Below the pieces are notes generated by a model. It saw nothing but the letters and a program-made list of their open reading frames with translations, ran no database searches and was not told where the DNA came from. From Paenibacillus hamazuiensis (GTDB lineage Bacteria > Bacillota > Bacilli > Paenibacillales > NBRC-103111): a stretch of DNA of 64,000 bases. The number at the start of each line of letters is the position of its first letter. The stretch's first letter is position 1. Of the stretch, positions 51,450 through 60,054 are shown piece after piece. The DNA is taken from positions 7,603,501 through 7,667,500 of the forward strand of contig NZ_JALRMO010000001.1 in the NCBI RefSeq assembly GCF_023276405.1, given 5' to 3'. The position numbers and the translations under genes are program-made.

Positions 51450-51502
51450 AAGTCCCCTGACCGCTCGAACGGAGTTCCGTTCCGGCGTTCAGGGGATTTT
51501 TT
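51450..51502. terminator. Terminator between the GT2 gene and catalase
   Basis: AGTCCCCTGA pairs with TCAGGGGATT, followed by TTTT; the inner CGAACGGAGTTCCGTTCCG also pairs. It serves the plus-strand gene and overlaps the catalase stop. Confidence 0.7.
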
Positions 51503-52949
51503 ACGCGAACGCCGAAATATCGACGCCAAGCGCCTCGGCGAGCCGACTGCCGTATTCGCGGTCCGCGCGGAAAAAGTTACAGATCGCAAGCAGCTTCGTC
51601 TGCTCGTGCACCGACGCCAGGTCGTCGGCGAGATTGCGGATCAGATGGGCGCGCTCCTGCTCGGAAAAACGCCGGTACAGCTCCCCGGCCTGCTGGAAGT
51701 CGTTCGTTTTCGCGATGCGCTCGCGGCCGGCCATGCCGTGTACAGGTGCAGGGGTATCGCGGAATTCCGGCTGCTCCGGCAAATGGCCGTGGCGGTTCGG
51801 CTCGTAGTTGACGCTGGACTCCTGCGGCTGCGTCTGCATCGCGCCGTCGCGCTGATGATTGCGGACCGGAGCATACGGGCAGTTGACCGGGATTTGCAGG
51901 TAGTTCGGCCCGAGCCGGTAGCGCTGCGTGTCCGGATAAGAGAAGAGGCGGCCCTGCAGCAGCTTATCCTCGGAGGCCTCGATACCGGGAACGAGTGCGC
52001 TCGGGGCGAAAGCCGACTGCTCCACCTCCGCGAAAAAATTGAGCGGATTGCGGTTCAGCGTCATCGTGCCTACCTTGTGCAGCGGGTACAGCTCCTCCGG
52101 CCACAGCTTGGTCGGATCGAGCGGATCGAACTCGAGCCGGTCGTAATCACTCGGGTCCAGCAGCTGCACATACAGGTCCCATTTCGGGAAATCCCCGTGG
52201 GCGATATGATTGTACAAATCTTTGGTCGCATGGTTAAAATCGACAGCCTGCACGGCGGCCGCCTCATCCTTGCTCAAATTGCGCACACCCGCAAGCGGCT
52301 TCCAATGATATTTTACATAAGAGATATGCCCGTCCTTGTTAATCCACTTGAAAGCATGAACCCCGAAGCCTTCCATTTGGCGGTAATTCGCCGGCGTCCC
52401 GTAATCGGAAAACACCCACGTCAGCATATGAGTCGATTCCGGCGACAGCGTCATGAAGTCCCAGTAGCGGTCCGGCGTTTGCACGTTCGTGTCGGGAGCG
52501 GGCTTCAGCGAATGCACCATGTCCGGGAACTTCATCGCATCGCGGATGAAAAACACCGGCAGGTGATTGCCGACCAAGTCGTAATTGCCTTCCTGCGTGT
52601 AAAATTTCACGGCAAAACCGCGCGGATCGCGCAGCGTCTCCGGCGAGCCCTGCCCGTGGATAACGGTGGAGAAGCGGACGAAGACCGGCGTCTCCGTACC
52701 CGGCTCCTGCAAGAAAGCCGCCTTCGTATAACGGGACATGCTGTTTTCTGCGGTAAATACGCCATACGCACCGGCGCCGCGGGCATGGACAACGCGTTCA
52801 GGGATACGTTCGCGATCGAAGTGGGCGAGCTTTTCGAGCAGATGGTAGTCTTCGAGCAAAGTCGGCCCCCGCTGTCCGGCGGTTCGGGAATTTTGGTTGT
52901 CTCCTACGGGAGCGCCTTGATTGGTCGTTAAATAGGAATGTGGGTTCAT
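51501..52949 (-). CDS. katA: Haem catalase
   Basis: 482 residues from the ATG at 52949 (TGAGGTG upstream). The catalytic His and Asn are in ERVVHARGAGAYG and FFIRDAMKFPD, and the proximal haem ligand tyrosine is in the segment RLFSYPDTQRYRLG. Length and start are those of small-subunit (clade 3-like) catalases. It converts hydrogen peroxide to water and oxygen. It is divergent from a peroxiredoxin gene, and both are likely controlled through the PerR/Fur-like boxes in the 239-bp intergenic region. Confidence 0.95.
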   Translation of the reverse strand: MNPHSYLTTNQGAPVGDNQNSRTAGQRGPTLLEDYHLLEKLAHFDRERIPERVVHARGAGAYGVFTAENSMSRYTKAAFLQEPGTETPVFVRFSTVIHGQGSPETLRDPRGFAVKFYTQEGNYDLVGNHLPVFFIRDAMKFPDMVHSLKPAPDTNVQTPDRYWDFMTLSPESTHMLTWVFSDYGTPANYRQMEGFGVHAFKWINKDGHISYVKYHWKPLAGVRNLSKDEAAAVQAVDFNHATKDLYNHIAHGDFPKWDLYVQLLDPSDYDRLEFDPLDPTKLWPEELYPLHKVGTMTLNRNPLNFFAEVEQSAFAPSALVPGIEASEDKLLQGRLFSYPDTQRYRLGPNYLQIPVNCPYAPVRNHQRDGAMQTQPQESSVNYEPNRHGHLPEQPEFRDTPAPVHGMAGRERIAKTNDFQQAGELYRRFSEQERAHLIRNLADDLASVHEQTKLLAICNFFRADREYGSRLAEALGVDISAFA

Positions 52950-52976
52950 GGGCAAGCACCTCATTTTAAAATATTA

Positions 52977-53015
52977 TTTAGAATAATTCTAAATTGATAT
53001 TGATAATTATTATCA
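52977..53015. promoter_or_regulatory. PerR-like and Fur-type boxes between catalase and peroxiredoxin
   Basis: TTAGAATAATTCTAA at 52978-52992 matches the PerR consensus at 13 of 15 positions. TGATAATTATTATCA at 53001-53015 matches the 7-1-7 Fur box exactly and PerR at 13 of 15. A further AT-rich palindromic stretch (TTAAAATAATTATTAA) lies near 53043. These sites would couple both genes to peroxide and iron status. Confidence 0.7.
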
Positions 53016-53188
53016 AAGTTGGGCGGAATGTCAATATAATTATTTAAAATAATTATTAAAAACTAATTATTTAATTTATTGACTTCCGATTTGCTGAGTG
53101 ATACGATTTTTAACGTGGAATTGACCGAATATCCAAATGCTTCTAAAACAAGCAGGAGCTTCTACAGTCAGGAGGAGGCTTTTACATC

Positions 53189-53737
53189 ATGGCGGAACGT
53201 TTGGTGGGCAAACAAGCACCCGATTTCACAATGGACACCGCACTCGGCAACGGAACCGACTTCGGCAGAGTGTCCTTGTCCGACTACAAGGGCAAGTGGC
53301 TCGTACTGTTCTTCTATCCGCTCGACTTCACCTTCGTATGCCCTACGGAAATTACGGCGTTTAGCGAAGCGGTACCGGAATTCGCGAAGCTGGACGCGGA
53401 AATTCTCGGCGTATCCATCGACAGCAAACATTCCCACCGCGTATGGATCAACACTCCGAGGAACGACGGCGGCCTCGGTAAATTGAACTTCCCGCTCGCT
53501 TCCGACATCAACAAAACGGTTGCCCGCGACTACGGCGTATTGATCGAAGAGGAAGGCGTCGCACTGCGCGGCTTGTTCATTATCGATCCGGACGGCGAAC
53601 TGCAGTACCAAGTCGTACATCATAACAACGTAGGTCGCAGTGTGGAAGAGGCTTTGCGCGTGCTGGAAGCATTGCAATCCGGCGGCTTGTGCCCGGCCGG
53701 CTGGAAAAAAGGCGATAAACACCTGGCAGCGAAATAA
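53189..53737 (+). CDS. Peroxiredoxin (AhpC/TSA, typical 2-Cys)
   Basis: 182 residues. The peroxidatic cysteine lies in FYPLDFTFVCPTEI near residue 51, the resolving cysteine in GGLCPAGWKKGD near residue 170. This is the typical 2-Cys (Prx1/AhpC) pattern with a YF-less short C-terminus, as in bacterial robust forms. It reduces hydrogen and organic peroxides using thioredoxin or AhpF; no ahpF gene is adjacent. AGGAGG lies upstream of the ATG. It is divergent from katA. Confidence 0.94.
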   Translation: MAERLVGKQAPDFTMDTALGNGTDFGRVSLSDYKGKWLVLFFYPLDFTFVCPTEITAFSEAVPEFAKLDAEILGVSIDSKHSHRVWINTPRNDGGLGKLNFPLASDINKTVARDYGVLIEEEGVALRGLFIIDPDGELQYQVVHHNNVGRSVEEALRVLEALQSGGLCPAGWKKGDKHLAAK

Positions 53738-53761
53738 GCAGGCAACGTAACATGAATATGA

Positions 53762-53803
53762 TTCCTCCGGCTTGTCCTGCAGCGAGCCCGGAGGTTTTTG
53801 CGT
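53762..53803 (+). terminator. Terminator of the peroxiredoxin gene
   Basis: CCTCCGG pairs with CCGGAGG around a ~16-nt loop, followed by TTTTTG. Confidence 0.65.
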
Positions 53804-53860
53804 TCCGGAAACGGTCTGGGAAAGAGACCCGGCAATGAGCCGATATGGGGAGGAAACGTT

Positions 53861-54724
53861 ATGAAGTTAGGTGTAAGCACTTACAGTTTAAGCCGTTTGA
53901 TCAAATCCGGAGAGATGAGCGTGCTTGATGTTATTCAGTGGATCGCCGACAACGGCGGCGAGCATGCGGAGATCGTTCCGATCGGTTTTGATCTGGAGGG
54001 CGACGGGGAACTGGCGAAGGCGATTCGGCGAAAGGCGGCCGATCTCGGCATCGAGCTGTCCAATTATGCAATAGGCGCGAATTTCATCACGTCGGATCCG
54101 GATGCTTTGGAGCAGGAGATAACCCGTGTCATGCGGCATGTCGACATCGCTGCTGCGCTGGGCGTAAAGCTGATGCGCCATGACGTCGCATCCCGGCCAA
54201 TGCCGGAGACGACGATCCGCCATTTTGCCGCGGAGCTTGATCGGCTTGCCGAAGCATGCCGGCGCGTAGCCGATTATGCGGCGCAATACGGCATTACGAC
54301 GAGCGTGGAGAACCACGGATTTTACGTGCAAGCGAGCGAACGGGTCCAGACTTTGCTGCACGCCGTGGATCGGCCGAATTTCAAAACGACGCTGGATGTC
54401 GGCAATTTCTGGTGCGCAGACGAAACGCCGACCGTCGGAGTCGGCCGGAATATCGGGTACGCTTCGATGGTGCATCTGAAAGATTTTTACCGCCGGCCGC
54501 ACGACCGGAATCCGGGAGAGGGCTGGTTTCGCAGCGCCTGCGGCGATTATTTGCGCGGCGCGATCGTCGGGCAGGGCGATATCGACATGCGGGAGATCAT
54601 TCGTCTCGTGAAGTCGTCGGGATACGACGGATACGTTTCGATCGAATTCGAGGGTCTGGAGGACTGCCGCTTCGGCACGAAGGCGGGGCTGGACAATGCC
54701 CGGCGCATATGGGATGAGGTGTAA
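53861..54724 (+). CDS. Sugar phosphate isomerase/epimerase (xylose isomerase-like TIM barrel)
   Basis: 287 residues from the ATG at 53861 with GGGAGGAAA upstream. AP-endonuclease-2/xylose isomerase-like barrel: the metal-ligand glutamates and histidines fall in TSVENHGF, TTLDVGNFW, SMVHLKDFY and YVSIEFEGLED. Members include inosose isomerases and tagatose epimerases, so the exact sugar cannot be set. It stands alone between terminators; no transporter or dehydrogenase gene is adjacent. Confidence 0.85.
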   Translation: MKLGVSTYSLSRLIKSGEMSVLDVIQWIADNGGEHAEIVPIGFDLEGDGELAKAIRRKAADLGIELSNYAIGANFITSDPDALEQEITRVMRHVDIAAALGVKLMRHDVASRPMPETTIRHFAAELDRLAEACRRVADYAAQYGITTSVENHGFYVQASERVQTLLHAVDRPNFKTTLDVGNFWCADETPTVGVGRNIGYASMVHLKDFYRRPHDRNPGEGWFRSACGDYLRGAIVGQGDIDMREIIRLVKSSGYDGYVSIEFEGLEDCRFGTKAGLDNARRIWDEV

Positions 54725-54750
54725 AAGAATTCGATAATCGGACAAAGCGA

Positions 54751-54780
54751 AGAAGCCAACGGAGATTCCGTTGGCTTCGT
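54751..54780 (+). terminator. Terminator of the isomerase gene
   Basis: GAAGCCAACGGA and TCCGTTGGCTTC form a perfect 12-bp stem. Confidence 0.75.
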
Positions 54781-54904
54781 ATTGCGCATTTTGGACATTT
54801 GATTCTCCGAACATCAGGGCCGTTGTAATATTCAGCAGGAAACTCCTGTCCGCTCCATCCCGAAAAATGGAAGCGGACGTTGGTTTTGAAGGTGTTCCTG
54901 ATCT

Positions 54905-56872
54905 TCACGCCTGGCCCGATAGCTTTTTAAACTTCTCCACATACTTCACCACGGCAAGCACATACGTCGCATGCGACCAGGTGAGCGGCGCGACCGAAAC
55001 CGGGCTGCCGTCGAACGGGTCGAGCTGCTCCGGCAAAATGCCGCTTTCCATCGCGTGTCTGACGACCCATTCGAGGGTGCGGCGCGGCGATTCGAGATCG
55101 GCCGTCGTCTTGGCGCATTCGATTTCCCATTCGGCGATCCACAGCGTACAGATGATCCACGGATTGCCGGGCACCTTTTGGATGTCGGAAGAGCGCTGGA
55201 AATAGTAGTCATGATGGTATCGCGCCACGCCGCCCACTTCCGTCTTGGCCGTAAGGCCGTCGCGATTGGCGGTCATCGTCGAGACGACGCGGGGGTCGTC
55301 GGCCGGGAGGACGCCGAATTCGAAGATGCCGTAGACGCTGCTTTCCAGCGTTTTGTCCTTCACCCACTGACCGTCCTCCAAATACAGCCCCCGCACGAAC
55401 CGGCCTTCCTCCTCATCCCATAGATGCTTCAAAATGCCGGATTTGATTTTCTCCGCCGTATGGCGGTACCGGTTGCTGCGCTCGTCGTCGCCGAACAGGT
55501 TGCAGAAGTTCGACGCGGCGATTAGTCCGCCATAAACGGCGGAAGCGGTGAACGTAAAGATGCCGTAACGTTCTTCCCATAGATCGTAGCTTGGCTTCGG
55601 CAAGCTTAAGTCGTGTTCGATGTAGCTGGACATGAACCGCGCCGCGCTGCGGACCAAATTGCGGTACAGCGACTGCGGCAGCTCGATGTTGCCGTGCTTT
55701 TGGAAGTCCTGCCACAGCGCGAACAGCACGAGTGCCGTTTCGTCCTCCTGGATCGGCAGCTGGCTGCGGCCCTGATGAATATAAGGATGCCAGCTTGACC
55801 CGACGGTGCCGTCGGGATTGTACTTGTGATGCAGGTAGCCTTCCGGCGATATGACGCGCGCGCAAAAGTGGAAAAACGGCGTAATCATGCCCTGATAGCC
55901 GGCCATTGACATCGCATAGGCGATCAAAGCGCCGTCGCGCGGCCACATGTAGCTGTAATGGTCGCGGTTCGATTGCATGATGTCGGAATCGTTCGCCGCG
56001 ATGATCGCGCCGTTCACATCCGTTTGCGTGCGGACGATGAGCAGGCTTTTTTTATACAGATTGATTACGTCTTCGCTTAAATCGGCATAGGTGCGCTCCG
56101 ATTTGTTCACCCAGCGCTGCCAGTAAATTTTGATCCGATCGAGCAGCTTGCCCGGATGGCTTTCCCGCACATATTGGTCGAGCTTCTTCACTTCCTCGAG
56201 GTTCTTGCCCGCCGTCATCCAGTAATACATCGTTTGCGCCGAATTCGGCGGCACAAACAAGCGGAAGCTGATCGTGCTGTCGACCGAGCCCTGAGCGATC
56301 GCATTGCCCATCAGGTGGCCGTCTTCCGCGTCGCGCCAAGTGCCTTCTGCATTATAAAACCGCTTGACCCCGCTTGTGTACTGGTAGATCCCTTCGGTTC
56401 CGGTGCTGCCGTTGAACATGAAATAACGGTCTTTCTTATAATGAAAAACAGTATGATTCATAGGGTAATAAGCAGCCGTATCGCCCACTTCGGTTTCGTT
56501 AATAAGCAAATCCTGGTTGAAAAAGACGCGAACCTCCCGAACGGTATCCCGGTTGTTGGCAATGTGAACGCGTTTTATGTAAATGTCTTCACGCTGGTGC
56601 ACTCCATCGTTGATGAGGAGTGAAATGCCAAGGTGGGGGTGAGATGCCTTGACCTCCGTAATCAGCGAATCTTCCGCATAGGAAAGCTGAAATTGCCATT
56701 CCGGGTCGGTCAGCCACGAGAACGCGCCGTCTACCCAAATGCCGATGCGGCATTGATAGCCCCCTACATGATTGAGCTGGCCGACATACGGGTAATAAAG
56801 ATCGCGGATACAGGTATGCTGGTCCAAATTGATGAGAAATTTGCCGTTTCCTATGACGAGATGCCTTGGCAA
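54905..56872 (-). CDS. Glycoside hydrolase family 15 (glucoamylase/trehalase-like)
   Basis: 655 residues from a TTG at 56872, chosen because AGAAGGAG lies 8 nt upstream and the product then begins MPRHLVIGNGKFLINLDQH. The N-terminal beta-sandwich is followed by an (alpha/alpha)6 barrel with MWPRDGALIAYAM, GSSWHPYIHQG, LALW-type ALVLFALWQ and SVYGIFEFGVLP. There is no signal peptide, so it is cytoplasmic and probably acts on glycogen- or maltodextrin-like glucans, or on trehalose. It lies next to glucan-building genes on the same strand, suggesting turnover of the same polymer (inference). Confidence 0.88.
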   Translation of the reverse strand: MPRHLVIGNGKFLINLDQHTCIRDLYYPYVGQLNHVGGYQCRIGIWVDGAFSWLTDPEWQFQLSYAEDSLITEVKASHPHLGISLLINDGVHQREDIYIKRVHIANNRDTVREVRVFFNQDLLINETEVGDTAAYYPMNHTVFHYKKDRYFMFNGSTGTEGIYQYTSGVKRFYNAEGTWRDAEDGHLMGNAIAQGSVDSTISFRLFVPPNSAQTMYYWMTAGKNLEEVKKLDQYVRESHPGKLLDRIKIYWQRWVNKSERTYADLSEDVINLYKKSLLIVRTQTDVNGAIIAANDSDIMQSNRDHYSYMWPRDGALIAYAMSMAGYQGMITPFFHFCARVISPEGYLHHKYNPDGTVGSSWHPYIHQGRSQLPIQEDETALVLFALWQDFQKHGNIELPQSLYRNLVRSAARFMSSYIEHDLSLPKPSYDLWEERYGIFTFTASAVYGGLIAASNFCNLFGDDERSNRYRHTAEKIKSGILKHLWDEEEGRFVRGLYLEDGQWVKDKTLESSVYGIFEFGVLPADDPRVVSTMTANRDGLTAKTEVGGVARYHHDYYFQRSSDIQKVPGNPWIICTLWIAEWEIECAKTTADLESPRRTLEWVVRHAMESGILPEQLDPFDGSPVSVAPLTWSHATYVLAVVKYVEKFKKLSGQA

Positions 56873-57104
56873 TCCATTCACTCCTTCTCTTCGGTTTGGC
56901 AGTATGGCTGGTGTATGTATAAATTGGAATGCAGATGAGGAGGATAGCTGCTGCGATAAGTGCGTCAAGCATATGATAGGGATGGTTACATTGCTGCGGT
57001 AAGTGCTATATCCCCTAGCGTACATGTTTCAATCAGTTTTCGCAATCCCCTTGCCTTCAGTAAGCCCATATTCCAGTACTATTGCCGCTTTTCGGCCGAT
57101 TATA

Positions 57105-57140
57105 CAATGAAAAAGAAGAAAAGCTTCTGATCGAAGCCTT
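57105..57140 (-). terminator. Terminator of the KTSC gene
   Basis: On the minus strand GAAAAGGCTTC and GAAGCTTTTC form a stem followed by TTCTTTTTC. Confidence 0.65.
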
Positions 57141-57184
57141 TTCGAATGATTAACGGTTAAATTTTTAAGCAGATGGAGAAAAGG

Positions 57185-57451
57185 TTACGCCTCCGGCTGT
57201 TCGGCGGAGACCGCGAGACCGGCTATTTGTTGACTTTGTACGGCTGCGGCGGGCTGAGGCCGCTTCGATACGGTCAGCTTGACGATGACGTCGTACGGAT
57301 TGTATGCGGTTAATAACGATTGGTATTCCTCCGCGCGGATTCCGCAATAGGTGACGATTCTTCCGGTATGATACCGCACCTCCATCTGGGCCGCCTGGTC
57401 GTCGTACCGGACATAAGCGATTTGCTTCGAACCGATCGGAATGAAATTCAT
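57185..57451 (-). CDS. KTSC-domain protein
   Basis: 88 residues from the ATG at 57451 (GGAGATGA upstream). The first 60 residues (IGSKQIAYVRYDDQAAQMEV, GRIVTYCGI, EEYQSLLTAYNPYDVI) fit the small KTSC domain found alone or at the C-terminus of lysyl-tRNA synthetases and phage proteins. Its function is unclear, with nucleic-acid binding often supposed. The tail is Ala/Gln-rich. It lies between the GH15 and nucleotidyltransferase genes and has its own terminator. Confidence 0.7.
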   Translation of the reverse strand: MNFIPIGSKQIAYVRYDDQAAQMEVRYHTGRIVTYCGIRAEEYQSLLTAYNPYDVIVKLTVSKRPQPAAAVQSQQIAGLAVSAEQPEA

Positions 57452-57599
57452 GCAGTCATCTCCAGTCGCTAAAGATGGGAAAATCCGCAGCACCAAGATG
57501 AGCCCGCCGGCGCAGGGCCGAAAGAGGATGCAAGAGGCTCTTCGCAGGCGGGCTGAGATCAGGTTGCGAATTTTCCTTAGTGTTTACATCTTATGCGGG

Positions 57600-60002
57600 C
57601 TAAAGATGACTTAGAATCTGCTCGCGGTACCGCCGTACCAGCACTTCTGCGATTTCCGGCCGGTCGGCGTGGGCGATCACCTGAAACACCGGCTCGTCCG
57701 AATCCGGGAGGAGCAGCACCCATCCGCCGTCATGATAAAACTTGATGCCGTCGACGAGATCGACTTCGGCATCCTTCGCTTGCTCCATCAATTGCCGCAT
57801 CACCTGCCCTTTGGCGTCCCAAGGGCAGTCGACATGCTCCCTTTGCAGATGGAAGCTCGGGATCATGTTCAGCAGCTCGCTGACTGTCAAGCCGCTGCGC
57901 CGCATGTTTTGCACGATCAGGGCGGTGGCGAACAGCGCGTCGTATGCGGGGTGAAAAGGCAGCTCGGGCGACGCCTCCATGACCGCCCGGGCCGTTTCCT
58001 TCGTGCGCGAGGTGCGGCAGCCGAGCCCTTCGGCGAAGCTTTCGAGCAGCTGAGGCGCGCTTACGGGAAGGCCGATCGCGGCACCCGGATAGCGGTGGAA
58101 CAGCGCCAAATATTGTACGATCCGCAGGCGATCTCCTTCCAGCGGCTCGCCTTCCGGCGTGACGAGAGCGAGGTGGCGGCCGCTTGCGTCGATCCAGAGG
58201 CCGAGGTCCGCCCGATGCGCGGCTACATAGTCGGACAGCGCCGATTTGTGCAGGATGCCGGACAAATACAGCAGCTCGCAGCCCATATGTTCCAGCAGCG
58301 GACCAAGCAGCGAAAATACGGGCGGCGCGGCGGCAATGACGAGCCGGTAACGGCCTGCAGATGCGTCTCCTTCTTCCAAGGCCGTTTCCGCGAGGACGCT
58401 TTTCAAGTACAGCTCGGCGATCGAATCGTCCGTGTGATAGGTGCCAAGACGGTCCCAAGGCGCGCGGCCGTAATCCTCCTGCCAGAAGCTGTTTTCCGCC
58501 TTGCGTTCGGCCGCCTTGCTGATGGGTAAACCGGCCCCGTCGTAGCATTCGATAGTACATAACCCGGCATTCGCATCAAGCTGAATGTGTATGCCGCCGG
58601 CAGCCGACAATTGCCGCACCCCGAAACGTGCTACGGGAGGGAGCGTTTCGCCAAGATCGATCACGTGCGTGCCTGCCGATTGCAAGCTGGCCGCGACGGT
58701 GCGCCTCAGCGTCTTCGCGAACTCCTGATGCGAGCTGCTGACCGTCAGCGCCTTTCCCGGCGCGAGCGTCGCGCCATATGCGGCGGCGAAGCGGGCGGCG
58801 AACTCCGGCGTGATGTCGACATTGGGCGCACCGGTGACGCCGTCCGACTTGAACAGCGATTTTGCGGAATGCTCTCCCCAGATCAAAGAGGAGGTAAGGC
58901 GGCTGTTTTCGCGGATCCGCTTTTTCGGCCACACTTTGACTCCGGGGCGGATGGACGATTTCCGGCCGACGACGCAGTGGCTGCCGACGACCGAGCCGTC
59001 CGCGTACTCGGCGTGTTCCTTGGACGTAATTTGGCTGGCGAGCGTTGCGCCGCGCAGCTCATTATGTTCGGCGATATGATTATGATCCCATAAAATAGTG
59101 CGGTGGATGGAGCTGCCTTTGCGCAATTGATTGTTTTTGCCGACGATGCAATATTCGCCGACCTCGACGCCGTCCCCGAGGACGCTGCCGTCCCCGATAA
59201 ATGCCGGCCCGTGCCAGCGGACGGAAGGCGCGTGTGCGACGTTGTCCCCGACATAAATGCCGGGCCGGATTTCCCGTCCGCGTATGCGCACGTTCACCTT
59301 ACGGTCGAGCATGTCGAATTGCGTCTGCCGGTACTGCTCCAGGCTGCCGATATCGGACCAGTAGCCGGAGCTGACGTATCCGTACATCGGAAGCCCGTCC
59401 TTCAGCAGCTCCGGAAACAGCTGGTTGCTGAAGTCGCATTCGACGCCCGGCTCCATCCGCCCAAGCACCTCCGGCTCCAAAATGTAAATGCCGGTATTGA
59501 CCGTATCGCTGAATACTTCTCCCCAGCTCGGCTTTTCCAGGAAACGTATGACTTTACCGTCCGGCCCGGTCATGACGACACCGTATTCGAGCGGGTGGCT
59601 GACCTTGGTCAAAACGAGCGTAGAGAGCGCTCCGTTCTGTTCGTGAAACCGGGTCGCTTGCGTCAGGTCGAAATCGGTCAGCGCATCGCCGCTGATGACG
59701 ATAAACCGTTCGTCCAGAAAAGGCTCCGCATTTTTCACGCTTCCCGCCGTGCCGAGCGGAGCCGTCTCTTCGAAATAATGCAGGTTTACGCCGAACTCCC
59801 GCCCGTCCCCAAAATAATCGCGGATGACATCCGGCAAATATTGCACGGTGACGGCAATGTCCGTAATGCCGTGATCGCGCAGCAGCTCGATGATGTATTC
59901 CATGCACGGCTTGCTCAGCAGAGGGACCATCGGCTTGGGGATATGGCAGGTCAAGGGGCGAAGCCGGGTCCCTTTGCCTCCCGCCATGATGACTGCTTTC
60001 AT
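57600..60002 (-). CDS. Sugar-phosphate nucleotidyltransferase fused to an inactive phosphohexomutase-like domain
   Basis: 800 residues from the ATG at 60002 (AGGAG upstream). Residues 1-235 are a nucleotidyltransferase (MAGGKGTRLRPLT, SGDALTDFD, RFLEKPSWGE, NTGIYILEP). Residues about 245-370 form a left-handed beta-helix of hexapeptides (GSVLGDGVEVGEYCIVG). Residues 380-800 have the phosphohexomutase fold, but the expected phosphoserine loop (TASHNP) is replaced by HIQLDANAG at about 472-480 and the metal loop (DGDGDR) by DASGRH at about 605-610. The first domain could make ADP- or GDP-sugar for the neighbouring GH57-GT4 protein; the third is probably regulatory or structural. Confidence 0.85.
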   Translation of the reverse strand: MKAVIMAGGKGTRLRPLTCHIPKPMVPLLSKPCMEYIIELLRDHGITDIAVTVQYLPDVIRDYFGDGREFGVNLHYFEETAPLGTAGSVKNAEPFLDERFIVISGDALTDFDLTQATRFHEQNGALSTLVLTKVSHPLEYGVVMTGPDGKVIRFLEKPSWGEVFSDTVNTGIYILEPEVLGRMEPGVECDFSNQLFPELLKDGLPMYGYVSSGYWSDIGSLEQYRQTQFDMLDRKVNVRIRGREIRPGIYVGDNVAHAPSVRWHGPAFIGDGSVLGDGVEVGEYCIVGKNNQLRKGSSIHRTILWDHNHIAEHNELRGATLASQITSKEHAEYADGSVVGSHCVVGRKSSIRPGVKVWPKKRIRENSRLTSSLIWGEHSAKSLFKSDGVTGAPNVDITPEFAARFAAAYGATLAPGKALTVSSSHQEFAKTLRRTVAASLQSAGTHVIDLGETLPPVARFGVRQLSAAGGIHIQLDANAGLCTIECYDGAGLPISKAAERKAENSFWQEDYGRAPWDRLGTYHTDDSIAELYLKSVLAETALEEGDASAGRYRLVIAAAPPVFSLLGPLLEHMGCELLYLSGILHKSALSDYVAAHRADLGLWIDASGRHLALVTPEGEPLEGDRLRIVQYLALFHRYPGAAIGLPVSAPQLLESFAEGLGCRTSRTKETARAVMEASPELPFHPAYDALFATALIVQNMRRSGLTVSELLNMIPSFHLQREHVDCPWDAKGQVMRQLMEQAKDAEVDLVDGIKFYHDGGWVLLLPDSDEPVFQVIAHADRPEIAEVLVRRYREQILSHL

Positions 60003-60054
60003 CGGATCAACTCCTATCCTAGAGCTCAGTCGCCCACGCAAGGCGGCATGACGG

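Noticed and set aside
49901-51589. 562-codon open frame antisense to the TPR-GT2 gene
   Set aside because: Shadow frame; it would cover the terminator and part of katA and has no family motif.
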